DNA from: Sipunculus nudus
Lineage: Eukaryota > Annelida > Sipuncula > Golfingiida > Sipunculidae
DNA length: 64,000 nucleotides
Direction: 5' to 3'
Assembly: GCA_026874595.1 (NCBI GenBank)
Contig: CM049316.1
Coordinates: 46,019,695 to 46,083,694 of the forward strand
Shown here: piece after piece, positions 35,201 through 49,900 of the stretch
Layout of the letters: every line of letters begins with the position of its first letter
How positions within the stretch are numbered: position 1 is the stretch's first letter
Translations under genes and position numbers: made by a program
The notes under the pieces: generated by a model
What the model saw: the letters and a program-made list of their open reading frames with translations, nothing else
Told to the model about the DNA's origin: nothing
The model's database searches: none

Positions 35201-38200
35201 GCAGTCATCCATTAACAGGGCAAAAATCATAAACATTGGACCTAGAATCTTCCTACCTGACATCATGAATTTACTGTAATGTCTACTTGAATTCGTACAG
35301 GAAAAATTAATTATTTTTCTCAGTGTGTGAATTTTTATATGTAAAATGTGAAAAATTAGAATATTGCTGGAGAGAAGATCGTTTGACACCTGAGAACCGG
35401 CAATGGGCGATAATAGAGGATGTACGGCAACTCTCATGTTAATTAATTTTAACACTTGTTTTGAATATATGTGAACGCTGCAGGTGACGAAAAAGATATC
35501 CAATATATCCAGTAACTGGCATTTTATAAACCGGTGTTTTATATATATATATATATATAATATACAGGGTTTTAGCCGCGCGGTCGGGGGTTACCGGGAC
35601 GGCCTGTACTGCCGGCCAGAACAAATTAAACATTCGTAATCCACAGACCGGCACAAAAGATCATAAAGATCGTCAAAAATCCATCTACCGGTAATAGAAC
35701 TTCAGTAATTTATTACCCCAAACTGTGAATTTCGTACCTCATTAGTATGTTAACAAATTTATTTGATCACGGCTGTGGTGCAAACAAAATTGACAGGAGT
35801 CACTGATCATCTTAATATTACACATCAAATAAATTATTTGTAAACAAACAAGCAATGAACTGTTCACAGTTTGGACATGAATTGAAAACATCATTAGCCA
35901 GGGGTCTCTCACAGCGTAGAGCGGTGCGTAGCATCATTAGCAGTTAGAAAATGGGCTATTGTTTTGTAATACTTCACGGCAACATTTAATTAATTTACGA
36001 ACATTATTTGTATCGATTGCAGAATACGCCATAAAAAATGGAAATGGTGATTTTCTTAGGGGGTTAATGAAATTTATTCGGGGTGCCACCTGGCGGCATG
36101 TGAACTTATTACAGCCATGAATATGTAATCTTACCAGATTTATTTATATTTTTCAATAAATTAAATGTTTATTTTAACCGTTAGGTAATTTCAGTGGAAA
36201 GAAATAAATGAAAAAAATATGTTTATCATATTTTTAAACTGGGACGAGGGAATAACATAAAAGGGGGAAAAACTGATAGGTTTGAACCAGTGGCACATAG
36301 TTTACACTATAACTGTTCATGCGTCTCTAACCAAATGGCAACATTAACCAACGAATTACGCGGAAGTTTTTATTTGGGAGATTCTAATAAGATTTATACA
36401 GCGGGAAAAAAATTATTTCACAGACCGGGATTTATCAAATAAAAACTCTTGAAGACAGCGGTATATCCTTTGTAGCTGCGGTTCAAAGCATCCTGACGAT
36501 CTCCATTTTACCCTTTGATGTCTTGTAGCTCCAGGTCATGCCTGTGATCAGTGGTCCGTGCGAGGTTTGTCCCAAGTGGATTACTAGTATATGATCATCA
36601 GCTAATGTGAATTTTGTCCCACTTACAAATCCTTCTTATTCTATTATTACGTAAAAGAATATCGATTAAAACACATTTGTCTGAAGCAAAGATGGCCCAT
36701 ATGGCCCGGTATCAGTTAAGCGACAGTTTTTCCTATTTACATACATGAAGTCGCAAATCTGATAAACTTGTTCCGATAAATTATCATGTTACTGCTACGC
36801 ACTAAGACATAAAGATGTGTTGTTATCAGGTGAACAGCGTAGACATTTTATTCATCTCCGCATGAAAAGCCATTTTAATCATAGCTACAATTACTGTTCA
36901 TACGGACCGCCGGTGGTCACCGGCAATAGCTAATCTCGGCACAGTATGTTGGTGTACAAATACATATATGTAATATAGAAAAATATGATTCAGGAAATTT
37001 ATAGTGTGCGAACTGATGAAGGATATGAACTGATGTAGAGATTACATTAGCTAACCTAACTCCCCATACTGGCAATCAGCTAAATGTGCAGGATTGAAAG
37101 TTTGGGATAAAAAGCTTGGCTTTAAATGCAGCCATAATCTTGTTAAGTAAATGGGTCCTGTGACCTTGACCTTTGACCTCATACAGGTTCTTGCTTAAGT
37201 GTAGGGCCATAAATAAGTCAAGTTTTAAATCCATGTGTCGATCCAACCTAGAGTAGTCATCTGGAAACAAATTTGTGTGGATATTCCCTTAGAAGTTAGT
37301 CGATGGACAAAACACCATTCCTATACCTCAGTTGACTTACAATTAGATGAGCTAAAAATGAATATATAATAGTTAACTAATTTAAATATGATACAGCAAA
37401 TACAGCATAACAGCAGTGAAAATGAAAAAGGTTTAAACTTGTAACAGAATGTATTAATAATTACTGGAAGGTCCAGGTACTCCTTGAAGAAGGCCTGAGG
37501 AACCACAACTATAGGAAAAGGGGGGGGGGTAGCTTAACTGATAACTCAGTCTATAATAAGTTAAACTTAAGCAAGGTTCCTGCTCCAAAAAATCAGGGGC
37601 TCTGTTAGCAGCATCATAGTTAGACTTGTGTCATGCTTGAAAGAGCACATGATCTTTCCAGATCACTCTCATCAATAGTAACCACTGGACTTGGGCTTGC
37701 CCAGCCATTCCCCCTAAGATGCCCAGCCCTACTTGAGCTAAGCTCTGTTACATCATTTCAGGTACCAATCACACACAAATAATGACTATGTAAACAAGTG
37801 CCAAAGTGTGGCAGACTGCCAACTATATCAGATTTGGCAACAGGTCAAGAGTTCACTCAGTGCAGCTAGGTACAGGTCAAAAGTTCACTTAGTGCATACA
37901 GGTGAAGGTCAAGAGTTTCACTCAGTGCATTAGCTGAAGCTAGCAATTTGTTCTGGTTCACTCGGGGCAACTGCCTTTCTCACCCAGTGCACATGACTCA
38001 AGAGATGTTTGATGTATTGGCCTGACATTTTGACCTGTCCATGCATCTTTGATGGCTTTCTTGTATACAATACCGGGGTCCTCACCTACAATGATTTCTG
38101 CACAGTGTATTTCCCTGCTTATTTTTCAGGAGGGATTTGATATATAAGCCTGAAATTGTCCATAGCTATACATATCGTATAGCTTCATAATATACAAGAC

Positions 38201-41200
38201 TGGTGGCCCCACCTACAATAATTTTTGCAGTCTATGCTCCTGCTTAATTCTATGGAGTGATTTGACATGTCAGTCTGAAATTATGCATGTCAGTACATCT
38301 ATGATATTTTAGTTGTATGCAAGACTTGTGCCGCCACCTTACATTGTTTCATACATCTGTGCACACAGCCGAAGAGTGGTTTGAAGTATCTGCCTGAAAT
38401 TTTGCATGATCGTACTTTTTTATTGCTTTCTTGTACACAAGACTGGTTGTGCCAACGACATTCATCTTTTGTGTTATGTGCACCCATGCCAGTATTTCAG
38501 CAGTGACATTTGTGTAATTGGTGCTTGTACTCGGGTTCACCGTCAGAATGTTCAGTGCTCACATTGTACATATACGTGTCACACTTTTACATGAAAGGTA
38601 ACAGTCATGGAAGCATTATACCTGGTGTAAATCACATTGCACAGGTTCGCACTAGGCCTGTAGTTCTTGTTATGGTAACTTAAATGCTGTAGTCCAAGGA
38701 TAGTAAGTTCTCAGATATTGTGGTCACAAGGTCAAAGCTTAGAGTCACAGGACCAATATTTTGAAAAAGCTCATAAAAATAGCCTTATTCAGCTGTGTCA
38801 GGAACCATGGGTCCCTAGTGGACTTTTGAAGTCGTCAAATTTTGGGATGGGGGACCCATATGATGCAGCGACATATATCTGCTTTTGCACAATCAAACTC
38901 ATTTTAGTTATATAATATTTTGGTTTATTTAAAAGTAATTTCACTCATTTGTGTACTGTTTGTTTTTCCAGACTTTTGACCCAACCATGAAGAAGAAAAA
39001 GAAGAAGAAGAAGATCACAGACTTTGAGGAGGAGGAAGAGGCCGAGGCTCAGGAAGCCGAGGCTCCCGCTGCTGAGGAGGCCAAAGAACCCACAGAAGGT
39101 AACCAGTGAAAATACAAAATATGTTACATTTCAAGAAAAACAAATTTGTAAACATTCCATATACGCATGCTTACAGAATATTTCTTATTCAATAAGTCCT
39201 TGTAACCACAAAGACAACCATGTTTATGTTATTTGCCTTGAAACAATACTGACCCAACACACTGACAAGTATATCAGAGTCTGTGTAATTTTTCAGAAAA
39301 CATGGAAGAAGATTTTTCCATGCTGAAGAAGAAAAAGAAAAAGAAGAAACCAATAGATTTAGGAGAACTTGAAGATGCATTACCTGTAAGTAAAAGTATA
39401 GAATATGTTTATGAAGTCTCAGTGAGTGTGTCTGTGTAATAATAATGAGAAAAGTTCTTACACTAAGTTACAGGGAGATTTAATAGGACTTCCCACTCTG
39501 TACACAATACACTTTATAAATAAAGCAAAGTTGCCGTCCAAAAAGAAACCCTACAGTACACCCTGCTAGAAATGGTCTCTTTAAATTTGCCTGATTAATT
39601 ATTCAAGGTTCTGCTGAAAAATTTGGAATTAGACTTAATTCTGAATGCAGTTGTTTTTGTTGAATAACATGAGATCAGTTTTGAATAAAGTTTGAAAATA
39701 TGCACTGAATCAGGTTTTGTAAGTTTATTATCAGGTTAAATTAATTTATCAGTTGTATTTGTGTCCATAACTTGTTATGGACTTGTTCCCCTTCATTTTG
39801 AATTTTAATAGCAAAGGCAGGTTATTCTTAAAAAGTATTAGTCACACTGCATCGCTATCAAGCCTGGTTGAAGAACCATTTAATCTTTATAGTATTTTAA
39901 TTAAAAGTATGCTTATAAAGGAGGAAACAGAATTTAGAAAGGCATGTGGTTCTGTGATCTGCAGATAACTGTCAACTCTCATATTTCAATGTGATTTTAT
40001 TAATTACATTTTAAATTATTGTACATAGCTCATTTAAATGTGAGTTGTCTAGATAATTGCGATGGTGATGATCATCACCGGTACATGCTGTTTATAAACA
40101 GAAAGAAGAGGAAGAAGATTTTAACCCTGATGAAGGAGAGCCGCTGCCTGGAGAAGAAGATGACCTAGACTTCTCTCTCTCAACCAAGAAGAAGAAAAAG
40201 AAGAAAGTCAAAATTGTTGATGGGGATACTGAGATGACAGAGAAAGGCAAGTGTTGTGTTTTAAAGAGATTTCATGTTTAACTGATATTCCTTACTTGGG
40301 TTCTTTATATGATCCAGGCTACCATACTACCATCCTCTGTGCTTTAATCATTAGAACTAATCATAGCATTTCCTTACACTGCAGTATGTGTGTCAGTTGA
40401 TAGACCTGAAAAATGCTGCTGTTTTTCTCAGTGGAATAATCATATACATCTGGTATCAGATTTTGACAGTAAGAAATGTATGTAGCATTCATGATAAATT
40501 TTTTTTCATTAAAGTACTAGACCAACAGAGTCAACTGCCTTAGTTTTAACTAGAGAAGTGTGGTATGAGTGATACTAAATATCCCTAAACCTTGGCAAGA
40601 CCCTCTTTTAAATTCATAATACATGTAGAATACAAAATAAAAAAAAGAAACCATGAACTTTTTAGTGAACCTGTGAGCTTATGCAATGGCGCAGCGTCGT
40701 CTGTCCGTCAGCTGTCCGCCGTCCAGGGCTGGCTTTCCGCCGTCCAGGGCTGTAAGTCAGAAACTGTTGGAGCTAGCAGCTCAAAATTACATGTAAGAAT
40801 TAGTCGCACATGAAACTTGGTGCCCTGGAGCTTTTTATTTGGTGTCTGCATTAATTTAGATTTTATAGAGAAAAAGCTTAAAAACCTTTAACAATCTTCT
40901 TCTCTGAAACTGTCCAGCCAAATTGTCCAATATTTCACAGAAATGATCCCTGGAACAATCTCTCTCAAGTTTGTTCGAATGGTTCCAGTTCAGAGATTTT
41001 TGGCCAAGTTACGGGAGGTTGAACTTAGTCATCTGTCCAAAAAAGCACACTAAAATTAAAATCTCAGAAACGGCTAGAGCTATAATCACCAAATTTTATA
41101 CCAGTATTTGTCACATATGTCATATCTGATTTTGAGGTATTGGTGGCGCCACCTACATTGATGTGTTTTTAGCTCAGCTGACTATAAGTCATCTGAGCTA

Positions 41201-44200
41201 TAGTCGTGGTTCATTGTTCATTGTCACTGTCCGTCTGTCCGTCCGTAAGACTGGCACGTTTCAACACCATTGGACCTACGAATCTGAAATTAGGCATACA
41301 GTTAGATGTCCCCAAAATCTCCTTCCATGCCAAAAATTGGGTCAATATGACTTCGTTCCTTCAAGATATTAAGGAAAAACCTCAATTTTTATTAGAAATC
41401 TATTTTCACACTTCAGGACTGCCTAATATCAAAACCACTCATCTGGTTTTCTTCATTTTTACCATAAATTTTTCTCTATATTGTTCCTATGTACATGCCA
41501 GAAATTAAGTCAGTATTATTTGATTTAAAAAAGTTATGGGCCCAAACATAATGGACTTTGTAAAAAAAATGAGGAAAGATATTTTGTCACTTAAGACCAA
41601 AAGTGTTAAAGGTAGGAATTTTTTTTCAGTAATACTACTTTAAATAATCAAAAATTAATTGTATACCAAAAATTAGATCAAAATCTGTTAAATTTATTTA
41701 AATATGGGCAAAAATATAAAATTGGTACCTTAAATTTTGCCTAAGTTTGACCATGGCACGTTTTTTTCCTGTAACTGTTGTGGATTTAATTTTCAAAGCA
41801 TGTTTTTGTTACCATTTCAACTGTTAAAACAAAAAATTTGAAACCAGTTGATCAAAAACTGTAGATTTTATTCAGGTTTTCAAGCACCATGTCACATATT
41901 GTTTACATCAAGCTAGTGTTATGCAGTTTACTAGAGCTCAGCTCCCCAGCTTCTGCTCTAAGTTCCTTATATTTTGCATACAGTTAGATGTTCCCCAAAT
42001 CCTCTACCATACTAAAAGTTTGGTCACTAGGACTGCATACCTTCGAGATATTAAGAAAAAACTTCATTTTTCCATTAAAAACCCATTGTTACACTTTAAG
42101 ATTGCCTAATATCAAAACCACTTATCTGACTTCGATCATATATAATATTCATATTTTTCTATACATTCGCTATGCATATGCCAGAAATGATGTCAGTATT
42201 GTGTAATTGTTTTAAATACTAGGCCAAAACATAATGCACTTTGTAAAAAATCAAGAAATATATTTACTCTCTTAACATGAAAATCGCTGAAGGTAGACAT
42301 TTTTTGCCAGGGATATAACATTATTTATTCAAGATTCAATTGTATTCCCAAAATTAGTTCTGAATTTTTCAAATTTTATAAGTTATTAGCATAAATATAA
42401 AATCAGTACCTTAAATTTTGCCCAACTTTGGCCATGGCATGTTTTTTCCCTGTAAGCACTGTAGATTTAATTTTCATATCTTGCACACGTAAGGATTTTG
42501 GCTTCTAAATTCTGAAGTTATAAAAGGAATTGGTCAAAAACTAGCTTTTATGAAAGTTTTTATGAGACCATATCACACCTCTTTTATGTCCCCACATTGA
42601 CCTTTCAGGCCAATTATGCATGCTTGAAGCGAGGCACTCTGCAGCTAGCTCTTGGGTGGCTTCAACTGGATCTAACTGTCCAACCCCCTCCACTAGTATT
42701 TGTTTAGGCCATAAACATAAGGCCATAAAAAATTAAAGGTATGGTTCTCAGGCACCGCCCGCATCAATTTTAAATCCCCGCATCAAAAATTTTTATTTTG
42801 ATTTTCAATAAAATTTTTCCAATTTTGAGCTGCTGCCGCTCCGACATTTCTTTCAAGAAGATAAAACCATACAATTTCCTTTGTTTTTTAGTGCTCTTAC
42901 TTATTTAGCAAAATAAAACTGTAATTTTTCATGCTTTTCCCTTATCATTTGACATTTTTATCGAAACATACCAAAAAATTTAAAATAAAAAAAGCGCCCA
43001 CCCGCATTGATTTCTGAAAAAAAAGTGCCTGAGAACCATACCTTTTTTTTATTTTGGCCTAACAATAAACTTTTTTTTAATTCTTGGTTTATGATAAGAA
43101 CTTAAAAAAATTAATGGAAAAGGAATTTATAGTTAATGATTTACAGGGGATTATCTTGCAATTACTGATCATTTATGGATCTTCCATGGATGGCCAAAAT
43201 TGTATTTCAAATGACACCATCCAGTCACCATTGGGTATTTTTCATTTCAACCATAAAAATGAAAAATATTTAATTAAAATAAATTGTTGTTTACTATTAG
43301 GGATTATATGAAGCAAGATAATGATAGACAAGGATGCAGTTGATTATATTAAATTAATCTAAATTTCCAGGTCTTATCCATGTGTTTAACTTGTTGGTTT
43401 ATATTTATTACAAATTTAAAATAATAAATAAATATGTCAAAAATTTAAAATATTACTCGGACAAGTGCTCATTAAAGATTTTAATTTGTTTGACTTATAA
43501 CTCATGGTTGTATCAGTTGTTACATGATACTGGCTAAATAATCAAAATTTATATTGCTGGTCCTTTATTTCAGTTCATAAAATTAAACATTCCCAACTCC
43601 AGTTTGCTCCTAGTTTGATATATTGGGTCTTTTGATCCTTGAATTAATTTTAACACGTATTAGTTTTATAGCTGAGAATGCTTTTCTTTTTTTCCTGATA
43701 CCATTTATAAAATATAAATATTCAGTTTTTAGCTCAGCTGACTTTCAGTCATGCTGAGCTATAGCGATCACTCTTTGTCCGTCGTCCGTCTGTCCGTCTG
43801 TCTGTCCGTCTGTCCGTTAACCTGGCACAAATCGTAACCGCTGGACCTAGAATCTTGTTACTTGACATTCTGAGAGGTCCATGAAAAATCTCCTTGGAAA
43901 CCAGAAATCAGGTCTCTGTTACCCATATCCTTCAAGCTATGGGGCCCCAAAGTACCCCCCAGAATAGTGAAAAATTTCATACAAAATCTTCAATATCTCA
44001 TTAACTACAACACTGATGGTCATGATTACATGGCATACATATTGATCATGAGATGTTTCCTCAGTTTCTGCAGACTGGTGGCGCCACCTGTATTTTTCGA
44101 TTTTTTACGAATTTTTTTCTCTATTTTTGAGACCTTTAAAAATGTGGACATATGTTAACAGGGCACAAATCGTTAAGACTGGATCTAGAAGCTTTATTCT

Positions 44201-46916
44201 TGATATTCTGAGAGACCTATGAAAAGTCTCCATGGAAACCAAAAATTAGGTCTCTGTTACCCATATCCTTCGAGCTATGAGGCCCCAAATACCCCCCAGA
44301 ATAGTGAAAAATTTCATACAAAAACTTCAATATCTCATTAACTACATCACTGATGGTCATGATTTTTGGCATACATATTAATCATGAGATGTTTCATCAG
44401 TTACTGCAGACTGGTGGCGCCACCTGTATTTTTCGATTTTTTTACGAATTTTTTTCTCTATTTTTGAGACCTTTAAAAATGTGAACAACTGTTAACAGGG
44501 CACAAATCGTAAAGACTGGACCTAGAATCTTCATTCCTGACATTCTGAGAGACCTATGAAAAGTCTCCATGGAAACTAGAAATTAGGTCTCTATTACCCA
44601 TATCCTTCAAGCTATGGGGCCCCAAAGTACCCCCCAGAATAGTGAAAAATTTCATACAAAATCTTCAATATCTCATTAACTACATCACTGATGGTCATGA
44701 TTTTTGGCATACATATTAATCATGCGATGTTTCATCAGTTTCTGCAGACTGGTGGAGCAACCTATATTTTTCGATTTTTTACGAATTTTTTTCTCTATTT
44801 TTGAGACCTTTAAAAATGTGGACATCTGTTAACAGGGCACAAATCGTTAAGACTGGATCTAGAAGCTTTATTCTTGATATTCTGAGAGACCTATGAAAAG
44901 TCTCCATGGAAACCAAAATTAGGTCTCTGTTACCCATATCCTATGAGCTATGAGGCCCCAAAGTACCCCCCAGAATAGTGAAAAATTTCATACAAAAACT
45001 TCAATATCTCATTAACTACATCACTGATGGTCATGATTTTTGGCATACATATTAATCATGAGATGTTTCATCAGTTTCTGCAGACTGCGGACGCCATCTA
45101 TATTTTTTCGATTTTTTACGATTTTTTTCTCTATTTTTGAGACCTTAAAAGATGCAGTCATCTGTTAACAGGGCACAAATCATAACAACTGGACCTAGAA
45201 TCTTCATTCTTGACACACTGGGAGACCCATGAAAAGTCTCCATGGAAACCTGAAATTAGGTCTCTGTTACCCATATCCTTCATGCTGTAGCGCCCCAAAT
45301 TACCCCCCAGAATAGTCAAAAATTTCATACAAAGAGATCATGAGATGTTTCATCAGTTTCTGCAGACTCCCTAGAAACCTGGAATTAGGTCTCTGTTACC
45401 TATATTCTTCAAGCTATGGGGCTTGTTACACATTTTTACAATTTTTTTTCTCTATTTTTAAGACCTGGATAAGGATGTGGTTATGTGTCCATAAGGATGT
45501 GGTTATGTGTCAACAGGGTACAAATTGTAACAACTGGACCTAGAATCTTCATTCTTGTCATGCAAGGAGGCCCATGAAAAGTGTCTGTGGAAACCTTAAA
45601 TTAGTTCTCTGTTTCCCATATCCTTCAAGCTATAGGACTCCGAAGTATCCCTCAGAATAATGGACAATTTGATACAAAAGCTGAAGTATCTGACCAACTA
45701 ATGCAGAGGTCACCATGATTCTTTACATGCATATTGATTATGGAGTGTTTTTATTAGTTTCTGCAGACTGGTGGAACCACCTGTATTTTTTTTAAAGTTT
45801 ATGCATTTTTTCCCATATTTTGAGATATATAAATTCAGATACAATCTTGGCTTATTCTTTAATCTGTTTGATGCTTCAGTTGAATGGGTATATACTACCA
45901 TTCAGATGATAAAATTTCCTTTTGCAAATCTCTTCCCAGTCAGCTGAGCGTCATGACCCATGGGTCACTTGTTCCTGTTAGTGCTGTGGATTTAATTTTC
46001 ACAGCATGTACACATTAACATTTCATATGTTTCAGACTTATGGTGTAACCTATATTTTATTAAAATTTTTTGAATTTTTTTCTCTATTTTTGAGACCTTT
46101 AAGGATGCTGTCATCTGTTAACATGGCACAAATTGTAACAACTGGACCTAGAATTTTCATTCTTGTCATGCAAGGAGGCCCGTGAGAGTGTCTTTGGAAA
46201 TCTGAAATTAGGTCTCTGTTACCCATATCCTTCACGCTATAGGACTCCGAAGTATCCCTCAGAAAAATGGAAAATTTGATTCAAAAGCTGAAGTATCTGA
46301 ACAATTAATGCAGAAATCACTATGATTCTTTGCATGGATGTTGACCATTAAGTGTTTTTATTAGTTTCTGCAGACTGGTGGAACCACCTGTATTTTTTTT
46401 AAAGTTTATGCATTTTTTCCCATATTTTGAGATATATAAATTCAGATACAATCTTGGCTTATTCTTTAATCTGTTTGATGCTTCAGTTGAATGGGTATAT
46501 ACTACCATTCAGATGATAAAATTTCCTTTTGCAAATCTCTTCCCAGTCAGCTGAGCGTCATGACCCATGGGTCACTTGTTCCTGTTAGTGCTGTGGATTT
46601 AATTTTCACAGCATGTACACATTAACATTTCATCTGTTAAAATCTGAAATTTGAAACCAATTGATCAAAAACTGTAGATTTTATTCAAGTTTCCAGGTAC
46701 CATGTCTTCATTGTTTACATCAGATCAGTATAAATGCAGTGTACTGGGCAGTTACATAACACCTTCAGGTCTGACCTACTGCCACTGTGAGTGTCCGGGT
46801 CAGGCTGGGTCAGGCAGTAATTACCAGAGAGCCTCTCTTTCTCTCTCTCTCTGGCAGTCTAGTCTCTCTTTCTCTCTCTCTCTCTCTCCTCTGCTTTTTC
46901 TCTTTCTTTCTCCATC

Positions 46917-46950
<34 letters not shown>

Positions 46951-49900
46951 CCTAATTGCCTCCCTTCCTCCCTCCATCCCATTCTGTTGACAGGTACTAT
47001 AAACTAGATACATTAGCTATAAATGTTGATGCAATTTAGAAATGTGAATCAACTTAAATATTCACAATCACATGTATGTTATACTGTAAATTTATAGTAA
47101 CATTCAGAAACTTGGATTAAAATTATGTCATTAAAAAAAGGAATAAATGCAAATATTGTTAATTTTTTCTTGGCTCAGTAGAATGGGGGAAAAATTATTT
47201 GCTTTGTTTCTCCATCTTTCTGTCTGTTTTAAATAATTAATGTTCATGAATAAACTTTTTTTTATAAGCACTGTTGAATTAAATTTCATATCCTGTATGA
47301 ATATGCAAGGGTGTTGTAACTCTCACCATCCCCTTCTTCATGCCACTGAGGCTTTGCTCCTTGGCACTGTGAACAATAGTTCTATGGCTATAGCATAAAA
47401 TTTAATAATTAAAGAAAATATCTACAGAGAGACAGAGGCATTGTAACTCTGATCATAACACAACCCCCCCCCCCCCCCCCCCCATCAAGTCATTGCACCT
47501 GTGGAATGGGGACGTTATGGCAACTGTATACATATCATAAAATTGATAAAAAAGGTTTACCAAATAAATTGGATCTCTGGGGACAAATGTGTAAACTGTT
47601 GAACTGTCAACAGCTTATCAAAAAGGTAACCAATGGAAAGGCATGGGCAGGTCTCAAATATTATTTGCAACATTTTCTTCAATCATATAAACCAACCATG
47701 GCCCAGATTACCTCTTCCTCTCAAACATTATCTACATTTCATCATATTTTTAAGATTTTAACCTTCCAGGTGGTTCAGTACTGTTGACCATTTGTCCATA
47801 GGTACCTGTGTACATGCCAGAAATTATGTCAATATTGTGTATTATGTAGACGTAAGGGGCATCAAAATAATGCACCTTGTCAAGACCGATCTTGTCAAGA
47901 TATTATGTCATACATTCACAAATTCATAAATCCCCTCATCAGCATAGTTAATCATAACCTTGTATCTGTCAAATTGAACTCTTGCAGTTTTCCATACACT
48001 ATAGATCCTTCAACAAATGGCCTTATCATCATTATACCACTGCTTAGCATACTGTCATTGCATTCATATTTGCTCAAATAAATAAACCACTATATTTTAC
48101 TCCATATTAATCCATCAGTCAGGTTATTTCATATATCATTTACTCACATATTACATTATATTCCTTTATAAAAGCCCAACATGACCATGATATTCTAAGC
48201 TTTATCTACTCAATATAGTATCACAATGGTGATACATTTATAGTCCAATCATGATCAGCTGAGCGCCGTGACCCATGGGTTCCTTGTTTACAAGCGAAAA
48301 TGTAATTTTAAACTCTTCTTGCTTATACACTGATTTATGATGAAACTGCCAAGCTGATTGGTTTAAACTTTACAAGAATTATTCTATGGTTGGGTTCTGC
48401 CAGTTTTATAAGAATAGATTGGGTAAATACAATTTAAAAAAAAGTAGCCAATTGAAAAAGGCTTTCTGTATTTGAAAACAGATTTAACAACATGCTGAGT
48501 TTAAGCATCCAAGTCAAGAGGTCACTCAGTACAAACAGGTGGGGTCCAGACATCACCATGGCAACTGACCTTGCTGGGGGGGGGGGTGTCTAGACAATGT
48601 GTCTAGACGTCTAGACACAGCGTCTAGACACAATGTTTAGATGCAGAATTCCCAGATTATTAACTTTCAACTTTTGAAAAAACTTGGTTAGCATTTTAAG
48701 CGAATTGGGTTTATCATCAGGCCACATGTGAACTGCTGCGCCCTCATTTCTGGTTGACCTCTGACCTTTCCTCGCTGCCCAGCGTCGATTTGTGCGTCTG
48801 TTTCCACACATAAACCTGCATATTTCGGGAACCGTTTGATGGATCAGACTAAAAATTTTGCACAAATGTAGCCCTTTGATAGCCCTATAACATACACTAA
48901 AAATGGTGGCGCCACCTGCAACCATTTTTGCACAGCGTCCATCTGTTCATCTGCCTTGGGATAATATCACCCATATCTCAGCAGTGGTTTGAATTATCCA
49001 CCTGAAATTTTGCAGGTTTATACATCCTGGACAATTTTCTTGATTTTATGACAAGTGGCGCCACCCACATTCATGTTGACTCTGCAGACATCCAAGCTCA
49101 TATCACCGGAACCGTTTGACCGATTGGGCCAAAATATTGCATGTGTATAGATCTCAAATAGCTCTTCAACATAGGCAAAACTGGTGGTGCGATCTACAGC
49201 CACTTATGAACAGCGTCCATCTGTTCATCTGCCTTGGGATAAAATCACTCCTATCTCAGCAGTGGTTTGATTATCCACCTGAAATTTTGCAGGTTTATAC
49301 ATCATAGACAATTTTCTAGATTTAATGACAGGTGGCGCCACCCACATTCACGTTTACTCTGTAGACATCCAAGCTCATATCTCAGGAACCGTTTGACCTA
49401 TCAGGCTTAAAATTTTGCACTAATGTAGCCCTTTGATAGCTTTATAACATACACAAAAAATGGTGGCGCCGTCTGCAACAACTTATGCACAGCGTCCATC
49501 TGTTCATCTGCCTTGGGATAAAATCACTCATATCTCAGCAGTGGTTTGACTTATCCACCTGAAATCTGCAGGTTTATACATCCTGGACAGCTTTCTCGAT
49601 TTATGACAGGTGGCGCCACCTACATTCAGGTTTACACTGCAGACATCCAAGCTCATATCTCGGGAACCATTTGACCAATTTGGCCAAAATTTTGCATGTG
49701 TATAGATCTCACATAGCTCTTCATCATAGGTAAAACTGGTGGTGCCACCTGCAACCATTAATGCACAGCACCCATCTGTTCATCTGCCTTGGGATAACAT
49801 CACCCATATCTCAGCAGTGGTTTGACTTATCCACCTGAAATTTTGCAGGTTTATACATCCTGGACAATTTTCTTGATTTTATGACAGGTGGGGCCACCCA

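Larger units (their letters stand above)
41166..48285 (+). repeat. Family E element(s), composite, in EIF2S2 intron 4
   Basis: The A end is TTTTTAGCTCAGCTGACT, ATA, then AGTCATCTGAGCT (a hairpin), followed by a GTCCGTC microsatellite. The body to about 43450 is collinear with the copy in intron 8 (56976-59562). The far B end, CAGCTGAGC then GTGACCCATGGGTT, is at 48256-48280. A second family E element and a local duplication sit inside. Confidence 0.6.

Noticed and set aside
46702-47013. Ser/Leu-rich and Arg/Glu-rich open frames up to 101 codons.
   Set aside because: They are translations of the (CT)n tract.
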